Assembly (NCBI RefSeq): GCF_000090795.2
Contig: NW_003546253.1
Coordinates: 55,529 to 119,528, forward strand
From: Amphimedon queenslandica
Lineage: Eukaryota; Porifera; Demospongiae; Haplosclerida; Niphatidae
DNA length: 64,000 bases
Reading direction: 5' to 3'
Both the position numbers and the translations under genes were made by a program. Positions 37,701 to 47,091 of this stretch are shown here, in pieces (the stretch's first letter is position 1; the number at the start of each line of letters is the position of its first letter). The notes below the pieces were generated by a model. The model saw only the letters and a list, made by a program, of their open reading frames with translations, did no database searches and was not told the DNA's origin.

Positions 37701-38117
37701 GTAGAGGTAGACTGTCTTACATAAATCTTGGTTCATGTTTTGGCTCCCTCTCATGTGACAAATGGAAGCATTTGTTTATTATAATTTGATATCAATCGCT
37801 TTTAGCATTTCTATTTTGTATTGTCTTTGCTAATAATTGAAAATATTGATTATAGCATGTAACCTCTCTCTCTCTTCTTCTTCTTCTTCTTTCCTTAGGT
37901 CACTCCGCGTAAAAGATTTAAATGTAAAAACTGTAATACGGAAGGCCTGGTTGGGGATTCTGCTCACTACATAAAGAGGACAGAGTGCATTAACCTTTTT
38001 GCGAAGCAGTTTGGTGACACGTTTCCTCTGAAAAGCATCAAGTATCGTCTTGATCCAGTGCTGTACAAGGTGGAGTCAAAGAGGGAGAAAGCTTTTCCTA
38101 AAGTTGGTGAACTTTGA
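28610..38117 (+). CDS. EXT2: Exostosin-2, heparan sulfate co-polymerase subunit
   Basis: Golgi type II glycosyltransferase that with EXT1 builds the GlcA/GlcNAc chain of heparan sulfate. Fifteen exons: 28610..29130, 29523..29735, 30034..30235, 30343..30417, 31345..31506, 31550..31657, 31715..31756, 32253..32323, 32420..32477, 32706..32748, 32801..32870, 32953..33049, 34465..34608, 34800..34928, 37899..38117. Phases agree throughout and total 717 aa (human 718). An N-terminal signal anchor ([18 protein letters not shown]) precedes the exostosin/GT47 region ([48 protein letters not shown]). The GT64 region follows ([11 protein letters not shown], acidic LSLDDDIN metal site, [39 protein letters not shown]). 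Intron 5 is only 43 nt. A polyA signal AATAAA lies at 38234. Confidence 0.96.
30545..31075. repeat. Dispersed 186-bp-family repeat, three tandem units
   Basis: In EXT2 intron 4. The anchor tcggaatcagctcaaacttg (ttagaatcagctcaaacttg in the third unit) occurs at 30601, 30787 and 30973, an exact 186-bp period, in the opposite orientation to the copies at 23.8-24.3 kb. Confidence 0.9.
32320..32600. repeat. TACATG microsatellite runs in EXT2 introns
   Basis: Runs of (TGTACA)n flank EXT2 exons 8 and 9, for example 32341-32373 and 32565-32592; a 58-bp segment around gtgacgtgtacatgcaatac is partly duplicated. Confidence 0.8.
34253..34411. mobile_element. Small MITE-like element in EXT2 intron 12
   Basis: 159 bp with inverted ends CAGTATAGCCTCTTTAAT and the complement of CAGTATAGCCTCTATATA; interior AAAGGACACCTCTTTATA. 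Resembles the element over THG1L exon 7. No clear target duplication. Confidence 0.65.
34929..37898 (+). other. 3-kb last intron of EXT2, low complexity
   Basis: Contains CT/GA-rich tracts (34985-35035, 35770-35885, 37160-37210) and TACATG runs. No exon with homology could be placed here; EXT2 exons 14 and 15 join directly in phase. Confidence 0.7.
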
Positions 38118-38405
38118 CCCTCTTCTTAACTCCCCCTCTCTCTATCTCTCTTTTTCTCTCTCCCTTTCTCTCTTTTTTCATTCATGTATCACCAATCACA
38201 ATCATTTTATAATGTTTTGCTTTTAATTTATCAAATAAAGGAACAACAGTATAATCATTATCATTGTTATCATTTGTTCCCATTAAATTACATTTTTGGA
38301 TCATTATTTACATGTATATAGATGCACAGAGATTATTTTAGTATATTAGTTAATGTGTTTGGTAGTTGTAGAAAGACACTTCTCTCTCTCTTTCTTTATT
38401 TCTCT

Positions 38406-39210
38406 TTATCTTCTTCCTTGCCTCTCTCTTAACTCCTGGTGTAATCGTCTGGCCTAAAATGACAAGAGAGGATGTGAGAGCGAGCGTTGATTGTTAGTCT
38501 TTATCCTTATCAGTAAAAGACAGACTTAACAATGTCATGATCTCATATCTATTATCTAGTATGTCAATAAACAACATTCATTCATATACCTTATGTACAC
38601 ATTGCATTGCGTGTGTACATGTATGTACATGTACATGTACATGCATACATACACCCCCTTATTGTATTATTACTTATTTATTTATTTATTTTCTACTTAC
38701 AACAGCGTCATTGTTAATCCTGTCTCTAAAGCATTTCTCCATTAGTCTAGTGAATATTGAATTAAAGTAGCCGTACAATCTCTCCCTTAGCCCAGACACG
38801 TCACTCAGCTGCACGTCAAGCACATTTCGGTAGCTACGAAGATGAAGGGTTATGATATCAATTGTTGAGAGTGAGCCTGATTCGACCTCATCTACCGACG
38901 AGTTAATATCGTACAACTCCAATAATTTGTCTTGGGTGATGTGTTCTGGGTTATCGCGTAGTTCTTCAGGTAGATATGGTGGTACTGCTACTGTTAGCTG
39001 CTCCTGTGGCTGGTGATCCAATAGACCTTGTGCTAGCTCTTGGTGTGCACTAGAAGCAGAGCTCTCTTTGTCGTCTTTAGTCTTCCCTCCTCCTCCTCTT
39101 TCTGCTATACAAGTGTCAGAGTCATTCTCAATTTGTGATGCTAGGTTGAAGTAGGCTTGGAATATTTGTGAGCAGAAGTCTTGGAAGTCATCATCTCTTG
39201 TATCAGACAT
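38406..39210 (-). CDS. Unrecognised 185-aa acidic protein
   Basis: Two exons: 39210..38701 and 38453..38406, joined at a GTAAGT donor in phase 0, ending ...RRLHQELRERQGRR. The N-terminal part is acidic and low complexity with a Gly-rich patch (about residues 38-44). The C-terminal half looks helical (LSTIDIITLHLRSYRNVLD, LYGYFNSIFTRLMEKCFRDR). No signal peptide or membrane segment. I do not recognise the family. It is head-to-head with the fifth Bcl-2 gene (395 bp between starts) but shows no BH motif itself. Confidence 0.7.
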
Positions 39211-39605
39211 AGCCTAGAGAGAGTGCATGCAAGAGAAATAGTATTGTATGCCTCCACATACACACAGTATGAGTGTGCTTATACAACTCACTCTTGGTTG
39301 AAGGATTTTGGATGGTTTCCTTTTCTGAATCTGGCTTTTGGCTGTGAAAGTATCTTGACAGTTTCACTTGGCAGTTACACTTCTAACGGGGCAGTGACGG
39401 TCTTGTAACGAGATAGTATATAGACTGCTCCCAACAGCCTATGTTTTTGATAATGATACCATTGCTGACTCAGCTTGGCCCTCCCACCAAAGCCCGGGCA
39501 TGCAACAGCTTGCTAGATCTATAATATAGTTGCACCATCAGCAGTAGTCTATATAAAGGGAGAAATTATCTCATAATCTCTCAGAAAAGCGAGTAATTAT
39601 AGTAA
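39211..39605. promoter_or_regulatory. 395-bp divergent intergenic region
   Basis: Between the start codons of the unrecognised minus-strand gene and the fifth Bcl-2 gene. It holds a GC-richer stretch (cagcttggccctcccaccaa) but no motif I can name with confidence. Confidence 0.4.
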
Positions 39606-41344
39606 ATGGCGAGTCTCCCTGAAAGCTGGGACGGAACACAGAAAATAGTGACTGTGGAAGTAATGCGATCATTCTATTGTGGGAGCTCTGCAGATCCACG
39701 TTTTGAAGCACTCGAGGAAAACGAGCAGTTGTCAGTACCACATTCTAGAAGGCGGCAGATCTCAGAGACTCCTTCTCCTCCACTCTCTCCTGTTCCTCCG
39801 GATGATATGGTAAGAGAGGCGCTTTGTTGTTGTTATTGTTTTGTTTACTCACACTTATTAATGTGAAGTGGCTCATGGCCTGTAGTGAAAATATTGTAAA
39901 CAAACACTTTCTCCCCTCTTAACGCTAAACAAAGATCCCTCTTATGTTCAAGGGCTTGTTGTGTTAGAAGCACTTTAAGTGTTCAATGCTAATTATGCCC
40001 CATGTCTCTCTAATAGGTCTTTTGCGATTTTAAAGACCTGATGATAAAAATGCTGAGTACACCAACAGATCAGCTACCACCTGAGGAGCAAGAAAGGGCT
40101 AGAATGGTTGGGGATAGACTGAGGAGGCTTGGAGACACTATGGATGATGCTTTGGCAGAAGAACACAGAGATTTACTTAACGGTCTCTTGCATCCCACTA
40201 AAGAAATTCAAGAAACAATAAGGGAAAGTTTAAGGAAAATTAAGAAGATAACGGCTATGACTGTTGTAAAGGTCTTCAAACTTGGCCTGCTACTCCTCTC
40301 TGCCCCTCCCTCCTCTGAGTATGAATATAGGTTGGAAGAGAGACAACTCATTAAAAATATCTTTGACTCTGTCGTTGAAGAGATAACAACCTGGGTAATG
40401 GAGAATGGTGGATGGGTAAGTATAGCACATGCATTATAACGCATACGTGTTGTATTTAATTGTAAGTTACTAAAATAACATAAATAAATGAAAAGTGTAT
40501 AGTCTGCAACCATACACATGCATGATGATGCAATACTTCTACTGTTTTTGACTCATTATTGCCTTATATAGAATCACCATGCACCATTATACAGCAGTAC
40601 ATGTGTATTTTGGATGGATTGAATGGTTATATTGACACTACTGCTGCATGCATGTTCACTGCAGTGCTAGCCTGGTTATAGTATAGCTGCTAATATTCAA
40701 TTGTTCTTTTGCATGATAAGCAATTTATCACAATGCAGTAAATGAGGCCTCAGCCAGCAATAGCAACTGGTCTTTGGTTAATTTATACTGCCCTAGCCTT
40801 TTCTATCTCTTTCTCACTCGTTAGCATCATTATCCATCATAGCATGTCAGGTATTGCGCAATACAATTATAGTACTTTAATTTATTTTTATCACACCATG
40901 CGTGCTTGAATGTTTGTGTGAGTTTGATTGTATTTACGTGTAAATAATTAAGATCAATGGCTCTGACATTAGTATACATTACCATTGATCATGTTACAGT
41001 ATATACAGTATTCATTATCCCTTTTATCTCCCTCCTTCTCCCTATAGGATCAAGTATTAAATTCAACTGATGAGCCCAGCTCTCCTTTAAGGCCTCATTC
41101 TTCCAGCACTCCTACATTGCCTCAAGTGTCACCACCCACTGGGTCCAGTAGTGATTTTGAAAGAAACTGGCGTAGTCACAGTTTCTCTGCCTCCCGCCCA
41201 GTCCCCAACAGAACAAGACATCTGAGTGAACCCAACTCTGTGCCTTCTTCCCCAACTACCAGAGGTAGATCAATGAGCAGCAGTTTGATGACTATTGGCG
41301 CTGCCGCATTTGGGCTTGCATTGATGCACTACCTTCAATCATAA
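39606..41344 (+). CDS. Bcl-2 family protein with long Ser/Pro-rich linker before the tail anchor
   Basis: Three exons: 39606..39809, 40017..40415, 41048..41344; 299 aa. BH3 is strong (MVGDRLRRLGDTMDDALAEE) and BH2 ends in WVMENGGW with the phase-0 intron directly after it, as in its relatives at 3-17 kb. The BH1 position (ITAMTVVKVFKLGLLLL) keeps the hydrophobic pattern but lacks the Gly-Arg signature, and the intron before BH1 is absent. Between BH2 and the hydrophobic tail (SLMTIGAAAFGLALMHYL) lies about 70 residues rich in Ser, Pro and Thr, including SPTTRGRS, likely flexible and phosphorylated. The N-terminus is also Ser/Pro-rich. Pro- or anti-death role cannot be decided from sequence. 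Confidence 0.85.
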
Positions 41345-41712
41345 CACTCCTCTTATACTTATCACTTTATATATTGCATGTATAATCATTCTCTCTCTCT
41401 CTCTCTTTTGTTTGCTCCATATATCACTAACATTAACTAATCATCCTTCACTCTCCCTCTCTCATATCTCTGACAAGTGATCATTGCATTCTATTTAATC
41501 AGGACAAATCAAAACTATACACTCTTTCTTTCCTTCCCCCTCTCCCTCTCTCAGAGATGATTGTATTATACCATCAGTTTCTCAGGTAACGCTTTCGTCC
41601 TTCGTCATCGTTCAAGCATACAACTCTCTCTCTTCAAACAAAACTAAACAACAATTGACACATGCATCATATTAAAACTTTGTTGATTGTAATTATTGTT
41701 CTTGTTCAAAGT

Positions 41713-41790
41713 TTACGGTTGGTTTGGATTCGATATATATTTACTGAACAGATCTGGAAATTTAAACTCTCCTTTAGCCTAAGGAAATAC

Positions 41791-41873
<83 letters not shown>

Positions 41874-43571
41874 TACTATTATTATTATTTAATAGTAACT
41901 CACTAATATTAGATAGGCTACTTTAACATCTGGTGTGCGATATTTTCTCAAAGATATAGGAATAGACTTGCCCACTCGGTTTTTCTCTTTACCTGAAATT
42001 TAATAAAATTTAATTATAATGCAGCAATAAATATAATTTAAAAGTAAAACACACCCACAAAAGGGGGAGGGTCTGAGTAGTAGCAGTTAATTTCATTAAA
42101 ACCGCATGACTTTAAGTAATGTACAATGTAGAAACAAGAAAATGGGCAGTGTAAAAAAATTGACTGAAAAATTCGAACCCCTAGCTGCCCTTATAATTTT
42201 GATACATATTGATGTCCTGTGTAGAAAGGTTGAGCCAATTCCAACTTACAATTTTTCGAGTTATGGCCATTTATAAAAATTAGCCAATTTCTGAAAAATA
42301 CCCTGTACTATAAGCCCAGGGTTTCCCATAGGATTTTGGCATAGTGCTCAGCTGATGCATATACATGTACTTATGCTGATCGGAGCTTCTGAGCAGGCTA
42401 TGATCAAAATTAGATTCTTAAAAGTTGCTTAACAATCTGGTGGTCAAATTTCACCAAAATTGAAAAGGAAATAAATCTCAAATTTTATACTTTTTGTTAT
42501 GTAGAAGAATTTTTAAAGTTGCTCAAAATCTGGTCAAAATCCCCTGTACATGGTCTCGGGCCAAATTCTGCCAAAATCAAAAAGGAGAGAATTCTCCATT
42601 TTAATATTTTTTCCTGATACATATACAGGTACTTATGTTGCGTAGAAAGTTTGGGCTGATTCTGATCAAAATTGAATTTTTTATGATTTTAAAAAGTTGC
42701 TCAAAAATCTGGTCAAAGTCCCTGTACTATAGTACATGGTCTCGGGCCAAAATTCGCCAAAATTGAAAACGAGAAAAATCTCCATTTTTTATATTTTTTC
42801 CTGATACATATACAGGTACTTATGTTGCGTAGAACGTTTGGGCTGATTCCAATCAAATTTGAATTTTTTGTGATTTTTAAAAGTTGCTAAAAAATTTGGT
42901 TAAAGTCCCTGTACTATAGTACATGGTCTCAGGCCAAAATTTGCCAAAATTAAAAACGATAAAAATCTCAATTTTTATATTTTTTCCTGATACATATACA
43001 GGTACTTATGTTACGTAGAAAGTTTGGGCTGATTCTGATCAAAATTGAATTTTTTTATGATTTTAAAAAGTTGCTCAAAAATCTGGTCAAAGTCCCTGTA
43101 CTATAGTACATGGTCTCGGGCCAAAATTCGCCAAAATTGAAAACGAGAAAAATCTCCATTTTTATATTTTTTCCTGATACATATACAGGTACTTATGTTG
43201 CATAGAAAGTTTGGGCTGATTCCAATCAAAATTGAATTTTTTAAAAAATTTTATATTGATGAATGCTGTCTAGCTCACTTAGCATGGTTCATAGGAAACA
43301 CCCAATCAGTCCATATTTCTCAAAATGGATCTGAAATCACCCAAATTTTACTACATTTTTCAATACGTATTGATGTCCTTAAACTCCTTATGCTATGTAA
43401 AAAGTTTGAGCCAATTCTGATTATGTGTATAATTTTTTTAATTTCATTATTTGATTAAGTTAACGTACCTCTTTGAATTCTTGTGTTGACTTTATGAATA
43501 TCCACACCATAAATACGCTCAAAATAATTTTTAATATCAAATTTGGTCATTCTAAATAAAGAACATTTGTG

Positions 43572-43607
<36 letters not shown>

Positions 43608-43780
43608 ATCTTATTATTTTACTTCATAGGCACGTGACATTGCACGTGATCCTTTGGTAATTCTCTGCCAGGTTTCACTAGCTTCACAAACCAGTCGCAA
43701 AGATATATCTTGGGAGCAGGTTTGTTTTGCCTAAGAACAGCCAGCTTCCTTACCCTTGCTGCGGCACCTGCTGTGGCCAT
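41713..43780 (-). CDS. MRPL23: Mitochondrial large ribosomal subunit protein uL23m
   Basis: Four exons: 43780..43623, 43551..43469, 41992..41904, 41778..41713; 131 aa. Matches the MRPL23 pattern: FVKLVKPGRELPKDHVQCHVP, MTKFDIKNYFERIYGVDIHK, RKYRTPDVKVAYL, and a C-terminal FKFPDLF motif. Shorter than human MRPL23 (153 aa) because the acidic C-terminal tail is missing. The 1.5-kb second intron is filled with a dispersed tandem repeat. The 54-bp gap to the sulfotransferase start implies a shared promoter. Confidence 0.93.
41790..41872. repeat. (AAT)n microsatellite
   Basis: About 27 uninterrupted AAT units in the last intron of MRPL23. Confidence 0.95.
42140..43440. repeat. Dispersed 186-bp-family repeat array in MRPL23 intron 2
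   Basis: At least four head-to-tail units; cttatgttgcgtagaa or close variants start at 42632, 42819, 43005 and 43192 (period 186-187). Units carry CCCTGTACTATAGTACATGG at the junction. The left end (42140-42330) looks like the related 177-bp type, so both types are joined here. Confidence 0.9.
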
Positions 43781-43834
43781 GTTTTCTCACGTGGGAGGAT
43801 GTCACGCCCCTCCCATACATAATTAATCACTATC
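43781..43834. promoter_or_regulatory. 54-bp head-to-head promoter, MRPL23 / sulfotransferase
   Basis: Contains CACGTG at 43788-43793 and a TCACGCCCCTCCC stretch. Very short spacing; transcription starts may lie inside the opposite gene's first exon. Confidence 0.55.
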
Positions 43835-44999
43835 ATGGTTCCAAGGGATGTGAAAGAATCTTTCAAAACTCATTCGCCTGACGGGAAGAAGACACCAACT
43901 CGGGACTGGACCCTTAAATTGTTTGATTTTCACGAGAGGAATAAAGGGCAAGACGATAAGCCCATCACAGGTGAATACATTGATGGTGTACTGCTACCAA
44001 CCCTGATCAAGCCTGGGGATGTGGTGGCCCTGAGGCAAGAGCTCAAGCTAAGAGAGACTGACGTTTTTGTGGCTACGTTTCCCAAGTGTGGCACAACGTG
44101 GACTCAGCAGATAGTGAAACTGATCTGGAGTGGAGGGAGAGAGGATGGAAGGGACGTTGATGAGGCTCTCCCATGGATTGACGTAACAAAACCACACGAA
44201 CTTGATGTAATAATAATTTGTTTAGCTGTAAATAATCTGATTTGAGCATAAACAGATTAATCAAATTGATATTGCTGTTACATGTACATGTACTATTATT
44301 ACCTTATTGATATATTGTTGTTAGATACTCTGATTATCATTATTATTATTATTATTGCTATTATTAGGACATGCCTTCACCTAGAGGTTTTAAAACCCAC
44401 CTACCGTACCACCTCTGTCCAGGTGGAGATCCCAGACAATCTCCCGCCAAATACATATATGTTTATCGTAACCCAAAGGACACCATGGTCTCCAATTACC
44501 ATTTTTCAGTTAAGTTTTTACCCGAGGACATGCCATGGAGCAATTATTATAAAATGATGCTAAGCGGTGACGTTTACTTTGGTAACATTTTTGATCACAT
44601 GAGAGGATGGTATATACATAAAGGTAATATTATTGTTTAATTTATTTTATTTATTTATTTGTATCAGATCTGCCTAATGTTTTAATCATAAGTTACGAAA
44701 TGCTAAAAAAGGACTCATTTAACATGATAAAAAAGATATCAGATTTCCTTGGGTACCAGCTCCAAGATGATGTCATTGCTGATATAACAAAACTAACATC
44801 ATTTGAAAAAATGAGAGGGAACGAGCTAGCCAATAACAGCTGGATGGATAAATATCGAAGAGAAGGGGCAGGATTTATGCGTAAAGGAGTCATTGGAGAT
44901 TGGAAGAGTTTGTTCAGCGAAGAGGAATCCATTGAAATTGATGAAATAATAAAAGAAAAGTTGAGCGATATTGGACTAGTTTTTGATTATGATCCATAA
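43835..44999 (+). CDS. Cytosolic sulfotransferase (SULT family)
   Basis: Transfers sulfate from PAPS to a hydroxyl or amine acceptor. Three exons: 43835..44206, 44368..44623, 44668..44999; 319 aa. The PAPS-binding loop is TFPKCGTTWTQQIV, the catalytic His lies in KTHLPYH, the 3'-phosphate site is YRNPKDTMVSNYHF, and the C-terminal GxxGxWK-like segment reads RKGVIGDWKSLFS. Length is a little above the usual 290-300 aa because of an N-terminal extension (KTPTRDWTLKLFDFHERNKG). No signal peptide, so soluble. Substrate cannot be told. AATAAA at 45145. Confidence 0.95.
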
Positions 45000-45251
45000 A
45001 TGGTATCACATTTTAATAATTCATACGTTGATGTTTTTTTATTGTAATGATACATGCCTCTGGACTAGTGTTTTTCCGTAAACTTCATATCATTAAATTT
45101 TTATTTGTCGATATACTTTACATCTATGTCTTTATTGTTTGTACAATAAAATTTTGTGAAAGTTAAAGTTCTTACACAAAATTAATCATAGCCATGACAT
45201 AATACTAGTTTTCAAATGTAAAAGTGAATAATTATTATAATACAGAATCTC

Positions 45252-47048
45252 TTAGCAAATGTGCAAAATTCCACTATCTTTGTAGTCTTTCAGTTTGTCA
45301 ATTCTTATACCACTACCGTCACAGCTAAAGTAAATGAGATTGTTACATAGTGCAGGATTGACTGGTCGCAAATGTTTTAAATAACTAATACTGACAACCA
45401 AGAGTTGCTGGCAATTCTGAAGGACTTCTTCCAGTCCTTGGCTTGCATGACTAGAATTGTGTGGAAAATAAACTTTGAGATAAACAAGAGATTTCAGGTT
45501 TGAAACAAATGGAAGCAAATAATGATGGCTCAAATGCACATTTGCAGATGATTCGAAAATAGTACAAAGAGAAAAGTCACAAAACGTTACATCAAGACCT
45601 TTGAGTCTGGACATACTCTTAATATAGTTAATCATATTATCCCTTGCAGTTGAATCAATATCAGGGAGGTGTGATACTTGTGACAAGCCTCCTTCTTTCT
45701 GCGATGATGATGGTGAGTGAGTGATAGGTGGGATAAGAGAGCAACAGCTGACAGACAAAAACTCTAAATTTTTCATTTTCGATAAAAGATACCAAAAATG
45801 CTCCACATTAATTTCAAAGCTGCCTCCTGCAGAATAAAAGCAAGAAGATGCGTTCAACCCCCTAAGTTTCAGACAGTGCTCAGATAATGGAGCCAGGTAG
45901 GCATCAAGACAATCTGATAGAGTGCTTCGCCTGAAACTAACCTCTAATAGATTTGGTGCGTCTTTAACAATCAAACGAAAGGACTCGAGTGATAAGGTTA
46001 CAGACTCAAACCCAAGTACAGCAAGATTAACTCCGTATCGACTTGTATAAACTGGTAAACCAGGAGGAATATCTTCGTTGTTAAAAATGGCATATTGTTG
46101 ACTAAGACCATCATAATTAGGCTGTGTGGTTGGTGTAACAAAATCTTTCAATGTAATCATTAGCTCACCATTAGCAGTCATAGCAACAGTTTCAGAATTA
46201 TTGGGACCAAGTTGCAATGAATACAGCGGTATGTCATAAAAATCAAAGTTCAAAGGTCGACGATATCTTTCATAGGCTACAAAATGAGCTGAATGAGTTA
46301 TAGGACAATGCAGTGGTGTATCTCTATTTCTATTATATTTATTATAACAGCCAACACCAATGAATACAGGTGGTATGCACTTATTTTCCAACCACTTGTT
46401 AAAGAGAAGTTCTCCAGAAATATTTTGAACAATGACAACGAGCTTTTTCAAATGTGAAAGACATGAAAATTTTGCCCCTAATACTTCAACGTATTTTCTT
46501 TCATTAAAAGTGAGTGTTAAGCACTGCAAGTGAGGTAAATATGAAGGTGAAGAAATCTTCTCTAATGCATGGGTATTTATTTTAAACTCGTAAAGATTCA
46601 ACGTATGAACATTCTTACAATTGAGTATTTTTGATATTATTTTTGGCTGATACTGATGGCGACTGAATGGTAGCTGTCCCTTTAAACTGAGTGACTGTAC
46701 ATGTGGTTGACATGTTTTTAAAACTGATTTAATGAATGGAGCATTTGCTTTATGGTACGCATCATCAATGAAAACGTTTGTCCACAAATAAGGATCGGAA
46801 CATATCGTGTAAAGTTGTCTATTGACTAATCTTAGGGACATCTTATCTCTGAGTGACAGCAACATACATATCTCTTGTATGATCTCCTTTGGTAGGGAAT
46901 CAAGTGATGAATATTCTTTGTCCTCCTTTACAGGATCATCCAATGGAAAGAGCTGATGTACCTGGACGAGCTGATTGCGCTCTTGTTCTTTACAATCATC
47001 CTCTGATTCTTCAGAATCAAGTTTAGGTCGCTTAGACAGAGACGCCAT
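45252..47048 (-). CDS. F-box protein with degenerate leucine-rich repeats
   Basis: Single exon, 598 aa. The N-terminus has a basic, nuclear-signal-like KRPKLDSEESEDD, then an F-box (about residues 50-90: LDSLPKEIIQEICMLLSLRDKM). After that come irregular LRR-like segments (VQSLSLKGQLPFS, VHTLNLYEFKI, LKKLVVIVQNISG, LEFLSVSCCSL, LKGLDVTFCDF, LVVSISYLKHL). F-box proteins bring substrates to SCF ubiquitin ligases; the target here is unknown. A tandem paralog lies directly upstream on the same strand, with high nucleotide identity across the F-box. Confidence 0.85.
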   Translation of the reverse strand: MASLSKRPKLDSEESEDDCKEQERNQLVQVHQLFPLDDPVKEDKEYSSLDSLPKEIIQEICMLLSLRDKMSLRLVNRQLYTICSDPYLWTNVFIDDAYHKANAPFIKSVLKTCQPHVQSLSLKGQLPFSRHQYQPKIISKILNCKNVHTLNLYEFKINTHALEKISSPSYLPHLQCLTLTFNERKYVEVLGAKFSCLSHLKKLVVIVQNISGELLFNKWLENKCIPPVFIGVGCYNKYNRNRDTPLHCPITHSAHFVAYERYRRPLNFDFYDIPLYSLQLGPNNSETVAMTANGELMITLKDFVTPTTQPNYDGLSQQYAIFNNEDIPPGLPVYTSRYGVNLAVLGFESVTLSLESFRLIVKDAPNLLEVSFRRSTLSDCLDAYLAPLSEHCLKLRGLNASSCFYSAGGSFEINVEHFWYLLSKMKNLEFLSVSCCSLIPPITHSPSSSQKEGGLSQVSHLPDIDSTARDNMINYIKSMSRLKGLDVTFCDFSLCTIFESSANVHLSHHYLLPFVSNLKSLVYLKVYFPHNSSHASQGLEEVLQNCQQLLVVSISYLKHLRPVNPALCNNLIYFSCDGSGIRIDKLKDYKDSGILHIC

Positions 47049-47091
47049 AATTTTTTATTCAAGTTATCGCATAATTTTAATTTTAAATTAA

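Noticed and set aside
38406-39210. Sixth Bcl-2 or BH3-only gene
   Set aside because: No Leu-xxx-Gly-Asp motif and no GGW or tail anchor, despite lying next to a Bcl-2 gene.
42140-43440. CRISPR-like array
   Set aside because: Units are contiguous 186-bp repeats without unique spacers, in a eukaryotic intron.
44640-45240. Extra gene after the sulfotransferase
   Set aside because: Sequence after 44999 is 3' UTR with a polyA signal, then the 3' end of the convergent F-box gene.
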